From CAVSRC01 sp963732845 (lineage in GTDB: Bacteria > Pseudomonadota > Alphaproteobacteria > Rhizobiales > Kaistiaceae), in assembly GCA_963732845.1 (NCBI GenBank), contig CAVTBE010000011.1, forward strand, positions 62,001 to 126,000: 64,000 nucleotides of DNA. Direction: 5' to 3'. Each line of letters begins with the position of its first letter. Within the stretch, counting starts at the first letter, position 1. The notes beneath the pieces were generated by a model that searched no databases, was not told the origin of the DNA, and worked only from the letters and a program-made list of their open reading frames with translations. Shown here piece by piece: positions 52,146-60,793 of the stretch. Position numbers and translations under genes: made by a program.

Positions 52146-53015
52146 ATGCGCGACCTGTCCGCCGACCGCGATCTCAAGGACTTCTCGCTCAACACCGGGA
52201 CGGTCCGCTTCCAGGGCGATTTCCTCGCCATCCTGGAGGCGGCGAAGCGCCACGGCATCTCGATGCTGTCGCCGTGGCGCGAGCAGATCGCGGGCGTCGG
52301 GCTGGAAACGGCGGTCAAGGCGCTCCGCGATGGCGGCTTCCGGCTGTCGGGTTATTGCCGCGGTGGCCTGTTCCCGACCGATGCGCGCAACCGGCAGGCG
52401 GTGCGCGACGACAATCGCCGCGCCGTCGACGAGGCGGTGGCGCTCGGCGCGCCGTGCCTGGTGATCGTTGCCGGTGGCCTGCCGCAGTTCACGCGGGAAG
52501 GCTCGACGCCGTCGAAGGACATCGCCGCGTCGCGTGCCGCCATCCGCGACGGCCTGGGCGAGATGCTCGACTATGCTGAAGCCGCCGGCATGAGGCTGGC
52601 GCTGGAACCGCTGCATCCGATGATGGCGGCGGAGCGCTGTGCCGTGAACACGCTCAGACAGACGCTCGATCTCTGTGACGAGCTTGATCCCGGCCGCAGG
52701 CGCGGCCTCGGCGTGGCGGTCGATGTCTACCACGTGTGGTGGGACTACGAAGTCCACGAGCAGATCCGGCGCATCGGGGCCGACCGTCTGCTTGCCTTTC
52801 ATGTCTGCGACTGGCTGGTGCCGACGACCGACAAACTGCTCGGCCGCGGCATGATGGGCGACGGCATCATCGAGATACCGAAGCTGCGCGAGAGCATCGA
52901 GGCGCTCAAGCCCGACATCCCGGTCGAGGTGGAGGTGCTGTCCACCGCCTGGGGGGAGCGGCCGATGGACGAGGTGATGGCAATCGCGATCGAGCGCTAC
53001 CGGACCGCCTGTTGA
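52146..53015 (+). CDS. Sugar phosphate isomerase/epimerase (TIM barrel)
   Basis: A 289-residue xylose-isomerase-like TIM barrel. MRLALEPLHPMMAAERCAVN carries the metal-ligand Glu; GVAVDVYHVWWDYEVHEQIR and LAFHVCDWLVPTTD hold further ligands; VEVEVLSTAWGERP is the last strand. ATG at 52146 is preceded by CGGAG; an in-frame ATG at 52113 is less likely. Its 3' end overlaps the converging TetR gene by 19 bases. Such proteins partner Gfo/Idh enzymes in inositol, levoglucosan and 3-keto-sugar pathways. Confidence 0.85.
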   Translation: MRDLSADRDLKDFSLNTGTVRFQGDFLAILEAAKRHGISMLSPWREQIAGVGLETAVKALRDGGFRLSGYCRGGLFPTDARNRQAVRDDNRRAVDEAVALGAPCLVIVAGGLPQFTREGSTPSKDIAASRAAIRDGLGEMLDYAEAAGMRLALEPLHPMMAAERCAVNTLRQTLDLCDELDPGRRRGLGVAVDVYHVWWDYEVHEQIRRIGADRLLAFHVCDWLVPTTDKLLGRGMMGDGIIEIPKLRESIEALKPDIPVEVEVLSTAWGERPMDEVMAIAIERYRTAC

Positions 53016-53704
53016 GTGCCGGCGCCATCGGTCGGGCGCAGATAGGCGATGATGACATCGACGATATGCCTGCCGTGGCGGGCGATCCGCGCCGGCTTGG
53101 CGAGGTCGCGGCGGAAGATCGCCGAGAGCGTCCAGCGGTTCGACAGGTAGAACCAGCTCAGCGAGGCGATGCTGATATAGAGCTCCACCGGGTCGACCCC
53201 CGGACGGAATTTACCCTCTTCCACCCCCTGGTGCAGCGTCTCGCGCAGAAGCGCGATCATCGGCGAATGCAGGGCGATGATGCGCTTCGAGGCGCGCACA
53301 TACTTGCCCCGCATCAGGTTCTCGGTGTTGAGCAGGCTGAGGAATTCCGGATGGGCGAGGAAGTAGTTCCAGGTGAACGCGGTCAGCTGGCGCATGGCCT
53401 CCTCAGGGTCGCGGTCGGCCAGCCTGAGTTCCGCCTCGGCAGAGCGGATGCCCGAATAGGCGCTTTCGAGAACGGCCTTGTAGAGCGCCTCCTTGCCCCC
53501 GAAATAGTGGTAGAGCATGCGCTTGTTGATGCAGGCGCGGGTGGCGATGTCGTCGACGCGGGCGCCGCCGAATCCCTTCTCGGCGAATATGTCGGTGGCT
53601 GCCGCAAGAATCGCGGCCTTGGTCCGTACGGGATTGCGGGTGCCCGTCGGTGCGTTGTTTCTTGTCCGCGGCTTGGCCGCGGCCGGTTGCCGAGTCCCTT
53701 TCAC
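52997..53704 (-). CDS. TetR-family transcriptional regulator
   Basis: A 235-residue TetR protein. The HTH is at about 30-70 (RTKAAILAAATDIFAEKGFG..GARVDDIATRACINKRMLYH..YFGGKEALYKAVLESAYSGI). The long helical effector domain follows. GTG at 53704 (VKGTRQPAAAKPRTRN) after GGCGGGGCA is taken as start because no ATG lies near the HTH; the open frame upstream is a shadow of livF. Last gene of the leftward liv-type operon. Its effector may be a CoA-linked or aromatic compound, but this is only inferred. Confidence 0.85.
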   Translation of the reverse strand: MKGTRQPAAAKPRTRNNAPTGTRNPVRTKAAILAAATDIFAEKGFGGARVDDIATRACINKRMLYHYFGGKEALYKAVLESAYSGIRSAEAELRLADRDPEEAMRQLTAFTWNYFLAHPEFLSLLNTENLMRGKYVRASKRIIALHSPMIALLRETLHQGVEEGKFRPGVDPVELYISIASLSWFYLSNRWTLSAIFRRDLAKPARIARHGRHIVDVIIAYLRPTDGAGTQQAVR

Positions 53705-53793
53705 TGCCCCGCCCGCATGCGATTCCAGTTCAGCTCGTTGAGCACGACACGGCCGGGATGGCAAGTCAACCGTTCCTCCTGTCAGCGCGCCGC

Positions 53794-54501
53794 TCACGCG
53801 CCGAGATAGGCCTGGCGAACGCGATCGTCGTGCAGCAGGGCCTCCCCGGTGCCCGACAAGGCGACGCGGCCGTTCTCGATGACATAGGCGTGGCTGGCCA
53901 GCTTGAGCGAGGCGGCGACGTTCTGTTCGACCAGCACGCAGGTGATGCCGGTCGCGTTGAGGTCGCCGATTGTTTTGAGCACGCCCTGCACCGCCAGCGG
54001 GGCGAGGCCGAGCGAGGGCTCGTCGAACATGATGAGATCGGGCGAGCCCATCAGGCAGCGGCCGATGGCGAGCATCTGCTGTTCGCCGCCGGACAGCGTG
54101 CCGGCCGCCTGGCGGCGGCGCTCGGCCAGCCGCGGGAACATGGTCATTACCCGGTCGAGGTTGCGATGGCGGTCGTGCCGGGCGCGCGGCAGCATGGCGC
54201 CCATGGCGAGGTTCTCGGCAACCGACAGGGTGGGGAAGACCTGGCGGCCCTCGGCGACCTGGCCGATGCCGAGATCGCAGACGCGGTGGCTGGGCCAGCC
54301 GGCGATGTCCTTGCCGCGATAGAGGATGCGGCCGCGCGCCGGGCGATGCATGCCGGCGATGGTGCGGATGAGCGAGGTCTTGCCGGCGCCGTTGGCGCCG
54401 ACGATGGCGACGATGGTGCCTTCCGCGATGGTCAGCGACACGTCGTCGAGTGCCTGGGCGTCGCCGTAGAAGAGGTCGAGGGTTTCGATGCCGAGAATCA
54501 T
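53794..54501 (-). CDS. livF: Branched-chain-type ABC importer ATPase LivF
   Basis: A 235-residue ATPase. Walker A GANGAGKTSLIRT, Q-loop GIGQVAEGRQVFPTLSVAEN, signature LSGGEQQMLAIGRCL, Walker B LIMFDEPSLGLAPLAV. Start ATG 54501 overlaps the livG stop (ATGA). The local context (CoA ligase, crotonase) suggests aromatic acids rather than amino acids as cargo. Confidence 0.92.
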   Translation of the reverse strand: MILGIETLDLFYGDAQALDDVSLTIAEGTIVAIVGANGAGKTSLIRTIAGMHRPARGRILYRGKDIAGWPSHRVCDLGIGQVAEGRQVFPTLSVAENLAMGAMLPRARHDRHRNLDRVMTMFPRLAERRRQAAGTLSGGEQQMLAIGRCLMGSPDLIMFDEPSLGLAPLAVQGVLKTIGDLNATGITCVLVEQNVAASLKLASHAYVIENGRVALSGTGEALLHDDRVRQAYLGA

Positions 54502-55226
54502 GCCGGCGTCTCCGCGCCGAGATAGGATTCGATGACGGCGGCATCGCGGACGACCAATTCGGGCGGGCCGTCGGCGATCAGCGCGCCGTGATGGAGCACG
54601 ACGATATGGGAGGCGAGCGCCATCACCGCGCGCATGACGTGCTCGATGAGAACGATGGTGAGGCCGGTGTCGTGATTGAGTGCCTTCAGCGCCGCCACCA
54701 TGCGGTCGGTCTCGGTGGGCCTGAGGCCGGCCATCACCTCGTCGAGCAGCAGGAGCTTCGGGTCGGTGGCCAGCGCCCGGGCGACCTCCAGCCGCTTGCG
54801 GTCGGGCAGCGTCAGGGAGGAGGCCTGCTGGTGGCGCTTGTCGTAGAGGTCGAGGCGGCGGAGGAATTCGTGGGCGTGCCCGCGCGCCACCGGGACGCTG
54901 GACCGGTGCAGAAGCGCGCCGACGACGACGTTGTCCTCGACGGAGAGGCCGGGGAAGGGACGGACGAGCTGGAACGTCCGCCCGATGCCGCGCCGGCACA
55001 CCTTGTCGGCGGAGAGCCCGTCGATGCGCTCCTCCGTGAAGGTGATGGTGCCGGCGTCGGGTGTGAGCACGCCGGCGATCATGTTGAAGAGCGTCGTCTT
55101 GCCGGCGCCGTTCGGCCCGATGACGCCGCAGATCTCGCCGGCCGCGACTTCGAGCGACACCTCGTCCACCGCGACCAGGCCGCGGAAGCGCTTGGTCACG
55201 TCGTCGAGGACAAGCAGCGCGCTCAC
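54498..55226 (-). CDS. livG: Branched-chain-type ABC importer ATPase LivG
   Basis: A 242-residue ATPase. Walker A GPNGAGKTTLFNMIAG, GIGRTFQLVRPFPGLSVEDN, a modified signature (LTLPDRKRLEVARAL, as in many LivG proteins) and Walker B LLLLDEVMAGLRPTE. GTG at 55226 overlaps the livM stop (GTGA), indicating translational coupling. Confidence 0.92.
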   Translation of the reverse strand: MSALLVLDDVTKRFRGLVAVDEVSLEVAAGEICGVIGPNGAGKTTLFNMIAGVLTPDAGTITFTEERIDGLSADKVCRRGIGRTFQLVRPFPGLSVEDNVVVGALLHRSSVPVARGHAHEFLRRLDLYDKRHQQASSLTLPDRKRLEVARALATDPKLLLLDEVMAGLRPTETDRMVAALKALNHDTGLTIVLIEHVMRAVMALASHIVVLHHGALIADGPPELVVRDAAVIESYLGAETPA

Positions 55227-56224
55227 CGGCGGTTCTCCATGAGGCCGAGACGGCGCGCCAGCCACGGCCAGACGCCGCCGGGCAGTGCGGCGATCACCAG
55301 CAGCAGGCAGATGCCGTAGAGCACCTGCCTGGCGCCGGGAATGTCGATGCCGATGGCGGCGAGCACCGCGTTCAGGCCTTCGGCCAGCCCGGTGAGCAGG
55401 AAGGCGCCGACGATGGGACCGAGCAGCGTGCCGAGCCCGCCGATGATCGGCCCGACGATCATCTCGATGGAGCGCGAGATGTGGAAGACCTGCTCGGGGA
55501 ACAGGTTGTTGTAATAGAAGGCGTAGAAGACGCCGCCGAAGGCAGTCATGCCGGCGGAGATGACCACCGCCGCCATCTTGTAGCGGAAGGTGTCGATGCC
55601 GGAGGCGCGCGCCGCCTGCTCGTCCTCGCGGATCGCCAGCCAGTAATAGCCGATGCGGCTCTTGAGCAGCAGGCGGCAGAAGACCAGCGCGGCGACCGCG
55701 GCGACGAGCATGACGTAGTAGAACATGACCGGCGCGCCGCGCAGCGACCACAGATCGATGCTGTCCTGCGAGGCGACCGGCAGGAAGAAACCGCCGGAGC
55801 CGTTGACGATGGTCAGATGGTCGAAGCCGATGCGCGCGAATTCGGCGAAGGCGATGGTGAGGATGGCGAAGTAGACGCCGGTGACGCCGAAGCGCAGCGC
55901 CAGGAAGCCGATGATGGCGCCGGCCAGCATGGTCACCGGCACCGAGGCGACGAAGCCAAGCCAGGGGCCGACGCCGAAGTCCTTGAACAGGAACGCGGCT
56001 AGGTAGCCGGCGAGCCCGACATAGAGGGCATGGCCAAGGGAGAGCTGGCCGGCGAAGCCCATCATAACGTTCCACGCCTGGCCGACATAGGCGAAATAGA
56101 AGATGAGGATGAGGATGGTGACCAGATAGTCGCCGACGAACCAGGGTGCGGCGACCAGTACGGCGAGGAGGAGCCCGAGCAGGGAGAGGCTCAGCGGCGA
56201 CAGGCCGGCGGCGAGGCGTCCCAT
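55223..56224 (-). CDS. livM: Branched-chain-type ABC importer permease LivM
   Basis: A 333-residue permease with about ten helices. Conserved: GLLLAVLVAAPWFVGDYLVT, QAWNVMMGFAGQLSLGHALY..VGLAGYLAAFLF and IREDEQAARASGIDTFRYKM, the ATPase contact loop. ATG at 56224; 4 bases after livH. Confidence 0.92.
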   Translation of the reverse strand: MGRLAAGLSPLSLSLLGLLLAVLVAAPWFVGDYLVTILILIFYFAYVGQAWNVMMGFAGQLSLGHALYVGLAGYLAAFLFKDFGVGPWLGFVASVPVTMLAGAIIGFLALRFGVTGVYFAILTIAFAEFARIGFDHLTIVNGSGGFFLPVASQDSIDLWSLRGAPVMFYYVMLVAAVAALVFCRLLLKSRIGYYWLAIREDEQAARASGIDTFRYKMAAVVISAGMTAFGGVFYAFYYNNLFPEQVFHISRSIEMIVGPIIGGLGTLLGPIVGAFLLTGLAEGLNAVLAAIGIDIPGARQVLYGICLLLVIAALPGGVWPWLARRLGLMENRR

Positions 56225-56228
56225 CGTC

Positions 56229-57099
56229 TCAGGCCTTTCTGCCGAGGATGCCCTGCGGGCGGAAGAGCAGCACCAGCACCAGGATGGCGAAGCCGAACAT
56301 GCTCTTGGCCGAGGGCGTGAAGAGGAGGCCGGCCATCGCCTCGGTGAGGCCGATGAGGACGCCGCCGAGCAGAGCGCCGGGCATGGAGCCCAGGCCCCCG
56401 GTGATGACGATGATGAAGGCGAGCAGGGTGTAGGCGGGGCCCAGTGCCGGCGTCACGTCGATGAGGAGCACCAGCATCGATCCGGCGGCGCCGACGCAGG
56501 CCGCGCCGAGGCCGAAGGTCAGCGCGTAGTAGTGCTGGACATTGAGGCCGACGACCAGCGCCCCGGTGTGGTTGTCGGCGCAGGCGCGGATCGCCGTGCC
56601 GATGCGGGTGAAGCGGAAGAAGGCGTAAAGCCCCGCGGCGACGACGAGCGAGACGCCGGCGGCGTAGAGCTTGGTGGCGTCGACGATCACATCGCCGAAG
56701 GCGAAGCTGTCATAGGAATAGGCGGTCTGCACGCCGCGGGCGTCGGGCCCGAAGATGATCAGGAGCACGTTCACCAGAATGATCGCGACGGCGATCATCA
56801 GCAGGAACTGCGTCGAATTCGGGCCGGGTGACGAAGCGGTTGATGAGGCCGGCCTGGAGCCCGTAGCCGAGCGCGAAGAGGACGGCGGCGATCGGCACCA
56901 GCATGACCAGCGGATCGAGCCCGAGGGTCGAGAACAGGGTGACGGCGATGTACATGGCGACCGTCATCATCTCGCCATGGGCGAAGTTGACGACGCGCAC
57001 CACCCCGAAGATTACCGACAGGCCGAGCGCCATCAGGCCATAGACCAGGCCGGTGAGGACGCCGCTGACGGCAACGTTGAGATAGACTTCGGCCGGCAC
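56229..57099 (-). pseudogene. livH: Branched-chain-type ABC importer permease LivH with a +1 frame break
   Basis: The two frames together give about 289 residues. The N-terminal frame runs from a GTG at 57099 (MPAEVYLNVAVSGVLTGLVY, GLSVIFGVVRVVNFAHGEMM) to INRFVTRPEF. The C-terminal frame resumes at QFLLMIAVAIILVNVLLIIF and ends GILGRKA. The switch is at GAATTC, 56815-56820; removing one base gives INRFVTRPDSTQFLLMIAVA, a sensible LivH sequence. All other liv genes are intact, so an assembly error is suspected. A TTG at 57111 is an alternative start. Confidence 0.8.
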
Positions 57100-57118
57100 C
57101 CCGCCCCCCAATAAAGCC

Positions 57119-57144
57119 GCTCCGGCCGCCGCGGCGGCCGGAGC
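57119..57144 (-). terminator. Strong stem-loop between the binding-protein gene and livH
   Basis: A perfect 26-base palindrome: GCTCCGGCCGCCG and its exact complement. It lies 21 bases after the binding-protein stop; on the minus strand it is followed by GGCTTTATTGG, a short T-rich run. It can act as a partial terminator or as an mRNA 3'-protecting hairpin. Confidence 0.7.
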
Positions 57145-57165
57145 ATGGGTTCGCTCTTCCCGCGC

Positions 57166-58422
57166 TCAGCGCTGATTATACGGCTTCATCGGCCATTCCG
57201 GCTTGGCATTGGCCGCTTCCTTGGGCGCGATGGTGACCAGCTTGCCGGCGCGGTTCTGGATGGCACCGTCCTTGACGCCGGCATTCTGGCCCTTGGCGTC
57301 GAACTTGATGCCCGGTCCGATGCTGACATTGTCGGTGATATCGGTGGCGCGGATGGCCTCGACGAGGGCGCCGGGATCGGTCGAGCCGGCGCGCTTGTAG
57401 GCGTCGGCGGCGACCATCAGCGCCTCGAAGGTGAAGACGTGGTTGGTGTTGAGGTTGACGTCCGGATAGGCCTTGGCCAGTCCCGCCTCGAGCACCGGCG
57501 ACAGCTTCTTGTTGGGATCGTACCAGGGCACGAAGCTGATCGGGCCGTCGGAGAGCTTGCCCAGCGTCTTCAGGTACTGGTCCTCGTACCAGCCCGGGCC
57601 CATGCTGAGCACGGCCTCGGGGGTCCAGCGCTGCTTGACCAGCTCGCGGGTGAGCAGCATGGCGTCGTTGAGGCGGCTGACGACGAGCAGGACGTCGGCC
57701 TTGGCGGCCTTGGCCTTGGCGACCTCGACCGAAAGGTCCTTCGACGCCGGGTCGTAGGCGATCTCCTCGACGATCTTGTAGGGCAGCGGGAACTTGGCCG
57801 ACACGGCGCCGACGCCCTTGGCCATGGCGGTGCCGAAGGTGTCGTTGACGTGCAGGAAAACGGCTGTCTTCGGCGAGGCGCCGGTGGTGGCGAAGAGCTC
57901 CATCTGGTTGGCGAAGGCATCGCCCAGAATGGTCGGCGCGGTGGGGAAGTTGCGGAAGACGAACTTGTAGCCCTGCTCGGTGATGTCCGGAGCGGCGGCG
58001 ATGTTGATGACGAAGGGGATGCCCTTCTGTTCGGCGACCTGGGCGATGGCCGAGCTCTCGCCGGAATCGAAGGCGCCGACGAGAAGCTGGGCGCCTTCGC
58101 CGATCAGCTGCTCGGCGCGCGAGCGGGCGGTATCGACGCTCGATTCGGTGTCGCCGCCCATGATCTCGAGATCGGGATAGCCGAGATCCTTGAGGATCGG
58201 CACGGCAACATCGACGCCGCGCTGGCAATCCTGGCCGATGCCGGCCATGTAGCCGGAGCGCGGCAGGATGACGCCGACCTTGAGCGGACCGCCGGCGGCC
58301 CGCACGATGCTGAACGGTGCCGTGCCGGCAACCAGGCCAAGAGCACCGACGCCCGCGGCGAAGGTGCGGCGGGTCATGCGCGGACCGGCACTGCCGGTCC
58401 AGGACTGCGACTTGCGGCTCAT
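57166..58422 (-). CDS. Branched-chain-type (LivK-like) substrate-binding protein, Tat-exported
   Basis: A 418-residue periplasmic binding protein. The signal MTRRTFAAGVGALGLVAGTA (within the first 35 residues) is of twin-arginine type. The mature part starts GGPLKVGVILPRSGYMAGIG; FVFRNFPTAPTILGDAFANQ and HVNDTFGTAMAKGV are typical Peripla_BP_6 features. ATG at 58422 follows AGGGAGGGAAATGAC. In the R. palustris p-coumarate system such Liv-type proteins bind aromatic acids; that specificity is assumed from the neighbouring CoA ligase. Confidence 0.88.
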   Translation of the reverse strand: MSRKSQSWTGSAGPRMTRRTFAAGVGALGLVAGTAPFSIVRAAGGPLKVGVILPRSGYMAGIGQDCQRGVDVAVPILKDLGYPDLEIMGGDTESSVDTARSRAEQLIGEGAQLLVGAFDSGESSAIAQVAEQKGIPFVINIAAAPDITEQGYKFVFRNFPTAPTILGDAFANQMELFATTGASPKTAVFLHVNDTFGTAMAKGVGAVSAKFPLPYKIVEEIAYDPASKDLSVEVAKAKAAKADVLLVVSRLNDAMLLTRELVKQRWTPEAVLSMGPGWYEDQYLKTLGKLSDGPISFVPWYDPNKKLSPVLEAGLAKAYPDVNLNTNHVFTFEALMVAADAYKRAGSTDPGALVEAIRATDITDNVSIGPGIKFDAKGQNAGVKDGAIQNRAGKLVTIAPKEAANAKPEWPMKPYNQR

Positions 58423-58438
58423 GTCATTTCCCTCCCTT

Positions 58439-59311
58439 TCAAAGCCCGAGCAGGCTTCTTGCATTTTCCTTCAGTATCAGCGGGCGGACATCGGGCTTGA
58501 TGTCGAGCCCTTCGAAGTCCGCCAGCCAGCGATCGGGCGCGATCGCCGGCCAGTCGGAACCGAACAGCACTTTGTGCTTCAGAATCGAGTTGGCGTATTT
58601 CACCAGGATCGGCGGAAAGTACTTCGGCGACCAGCCGGAGAGGTCGATATAGACGTTCGGCTTGTGCTGGGCGACGGCGAGCGCCTCCTCCTGCCAGGGG
58701 AAGGAGGGATGCGCCAGGATGATCGGCATGTCCGGAAAATCGGCGGCCACGTCGTCGAGATAGAGCGGGTTGGAATATTTCAGGCGCATCCCCATGCCGC
58801 CGCGCATGCCAGAGCCGACGCCGGTCTGGCCGGTGTGGAAGAGCGCCGGGACGCCGGCTTCGGCAATCGCCTCGTAGAGGGGATAGGCGCTGCGGTCGTT
58901 CGGGTAGAAGCCCTGCATGGTGGGGTGGAACTTGAAGCCGCGGATGCCGAACGCGGCAGTGAGCCGCCGCGCCTCGCGGGCGCCGGCCTTGCCCTTGGCC
59001 GGATCGATGGAGGCGAAGGGAATCATGATGTCGGAGAACTGGGCGGCAAGCTCCGCCATCTCCTCGTTGGCGTAGCGGCGGAAGCCGGTCTCGCGCTCGG
59101 CATCGACGGGGAAGATGACGCAGGCGATCCGGTGCTCGCGGTAATAGGCGGCGGTCTCCGGCACGGTCGGCGGATGCTTGTGCGGCGACCTGAAGTAGGC
59201 GGTCATCGCCGCCTGGAAGTTGTCGTAGCCGTCGTCGGCGTGGGTGCCGCAGGGTTCCTCGGCGTGGGTGTGGATGTCGATGGCGACGATCGTGTCGAGG
59301 TCGATGGTCAT
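58439..59311 (-). CDS. Amidohydrolase-2 family metal-dependent hydrolase/decarboxylase
   Basis: A 290-residue TIM barrel of the ACMSD/Amidohydro_2 group. Metal ligands: VAIDIHTHAEEP (His-x-His), GIRGFKFHPTMQGFYPND, ALFHTGQTG and ILAHPSFPW (His) and the Asp in HKVLFGSDWPAI. Such enzymes decarboxylate or hydrolyse aromatic and keto acids. Overlaps the MarR gene by four bases and precedes the binding protein by 16, so it belongs to the crotonase-to-liv operon. Exact substrate unknown. Confidence 0.85.
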   Translation of the reverse strand: MTIDLDTIVAIDIHTHAEEPCGTHADDGYDNFQAAMTAYFRSPHKHPPTVPETAAYYREHRIACVIFPVDAERETGFRRYANEEMAELAAQFSDIMIPFASIDPAKGKAGAREARRLTAAFGIRGFKFHPTMQGFYPNDRSAYPLYEAIAEAGVPALFHTGQTGVGSGMRGGMGMRLKYSNPLYLDDVAADFPDMPIILAHPSFPWQEEALAVAQHKPNVYIDLSGWSPKYFPPILVKYANSILKHKVLFGSDWPAIAPDRWLADFEGLDIKPDVRPLILKENARSLLGL

Positions 59312-59793
59312 GGTGCCCCCGAGCGTTGCGCCAGCTTGGCCAGGAGCCGGAGCAGCGTGTCGCGCTCACGCGCCGTCAGCGTCGTGGTGGCGGCGCGGTC
59401 GCTCACGGTGAGCTGCGGCACGGTCGCGTCCACGGTGGCGCGGCCCTTGTCGGTCAGGCTGAGTTCGACGGCGCGGCGGTCGCTCGCCGGCACCCGCCGT
59501 TCGATCAGGCCCTGGCCTTCGAACAGGCGGACGATCTTGGCCATGTTCGACCATTTGATGTGCAGCGCATCGGCGAGCACCCCCTGGCGCACGCCGGGAT
59601 TCTCGCCGATGGCGATGAGGATGCCCATCTGGCCGGGGGTGATGCCGCGCTCGCCGAAATCGTGGAAGAACGATTCGAAAAGCTGAAGCTGCGCCAGGCG
59701 CAGCATGAAGCCGGCAAGCCCGGTCAGCGGACCGAACGCCACCTCATCCGCCGTGGCCGGCGCGGGCAGGGCGATCTTCTCGTGGCGCGTCAA
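59308..59793 (-). CDS. MarR-family transcriptional regulator
   Basis: A 161-residue winged-helix regulator: ITPGQMGILIAIGENPGVRQ, GVLADALHIKWSNMAKIVRL, FEGQGLIERRVPASDRRAVE and LSLTDKGRATVDAT are the MarR core. The TTG at 59793 is chosen because GAGG lies 6 bases upstream and no ATG or GTG fits; the frame is open further but shadows the crotonase gene. MarR proteins beside hydroxycinnamoyl-CoA pathways (e.g. CouR, FerR) are released by CoA thioesters. It may bind the 24-base repeats at 60682 and 61824. Confidence 0.85.
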   Translation of the reverse strand: MTRHEKIALPAPATADEVAFGPLTGLAGFMLRLAQLQLFESFFHDFGERGITPGQMGILIAIGENPGVRQGVLADALHIKWSNMAKIVRLFEGQGLIERRVPASDRRAVELSLTDKGRATVDATVPQLTVSDRAATTTLTARERDTLLRLLAKLAQRSGAP

Positions 59794-59800
59794 CGGTGCC

Positions 59801-60583
59801 TCACGGCTTCTGCGGCGCGGCGACCCTGGCCGCGCGCTTGTCGAGGAATGCCTTGAGGCGCTCGGTCGCCTCGGGGCTGGTCTGGGTGAAGGAGGCGACC
59901 AGGGATTCGACGAAGAGGCCGTCATCCTGGGCCATGTCCTGGATGCGCGGCAGCGCATTGATGATGGCGTAGTTGGACAGCGGTGCATTGCCGGCGGCGA
60001 CGCGGGCCAGCGCCTTCGCCTTGGTGAGTGCGGCGCCGGCTTCGACGACATATTGCACCAGGTTGCAGCGCTCGCCCTCTTCAGCGTCGAGCACGCGGCC
60101 GGTCAGCATCAGGTCGGTCATGCGCGCCACCGTCATCAGGCGCGCCACCTTCACTGAGCCGCTGCCGCCGACGAAGATGCCGCGCTGGCCTTCCGGCAGG
60201 GCGAAGAAGGCGGTCGTATCGGCGACGCGGATATGGGTCGAGGCGGCGAGCTCCAGCCCGCCGCCGACGACGGCACCGGTGAGCGCGGCGACGAAGGGAA
60301 TGGTGCCGCGCTGGATGCGGTCGAAGACGGCGTGCCAGCGGCGCGAGCCGTGGATGCCTTCGATCGGGGTCTTGTTGACGTGCTCGGCGAGGTCGAGCCC
60401 GGCGCAGAAATGCGCGCCGACACCATGGATGACGGCGGCCTTGGCTTCTTCGGAGGCGCGCTCGACGGCCACGGCCAGCGCCTCGACCACGGCGTCGGAA
60501 ATGGCGTTGCGCTTCTCCGGCCGGTTGAGGCCGATGAGTGCGATCTCGCCGTCCATGGCGAAGGTGACCAGCTCGGTGGACAT
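59801..60583 (-). CDS. Crotonase/enoyl-CoA hydratase family protein
   Basis: A 260-residue crotonase. IALIGLNRPEKRNAISDAVV is the N-terminal strand; HGVGAHFCAGLDLAEH is the first oxyanion-hole segment; AVVGGGLELAAS is the second; FFALPEGQRGIFVGGSGSVK carries the expected catalytic Glu. It would hydrate, or hydrate and cleave, an unsaturated CoA thioester such as feruloyl-CoA. The sequence around the Glu differs from classical hydroxycinnamoyl-CoA hydratase-lyase, so a beta-oxidative role is as likely. First gene of the operon; a 24-base repeat lies 98 bases upstream. Confidence 0.87.
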   Translation of the reverse strand: MSTELVTFAMDGEIALIGLNRPEKRNAISDAVVEALAVAVERASEEAKAAVIHGVGAHFCAGLDLAEHVNKTPIEGIHGSRRWHAVFDRIQRGTIPFVAALTGAVVGGGLELAASTHIRVADTTAFFALPEGQRGIFVGGSGSVKVARLMTVARMTDLMLTGRVLDAEEGERCNLVQYVVEAGAALTKAKALARVAAGNAPLSNYAIINALPRIQDMAQDDGLFVESLVASFTQTSPEATERLKAFLDKRAARVAAPQKP

Positions 60584-60681
60584 GCTCAGTCCGGCTTCCT
60601 CCCATGCCCGCCTTTTGGCCCGTTTCCCGGGGCTCTGGCGTTGTTCAGGCCGACTGTCAGGCGCCGTTGCGCCGGCCAAAA

Positions 60682-60705
60682 TTGTTTCCTAGTGGACGAA
60701 ATGCG
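60682..60705. promoter_or_regulatory. 24-base repeat, copy 1 (upstream of crotonase gene)
   Basis: Identical over 24 bases to 61824-61847. It begins TTGTTTCC and ends CGAAATGCG, with a quasi-symmetric core TTTC...GAAA. It lies 98 bases upstream of the crotonase start and is read antisense to that gene, whereas copy 2 is sense to its own. That fits a shared operator better than a shared promoter. Confidence 0.65.
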
Positions 60706-60793
60706 CACTGGCCTGTCAAGCTGAATCGGCGGCGCGGGCGGGCGGCCGCACGGGGCAGCTTTGCCGCGTCGCATGGCGGCGCCGGTGCGACGC

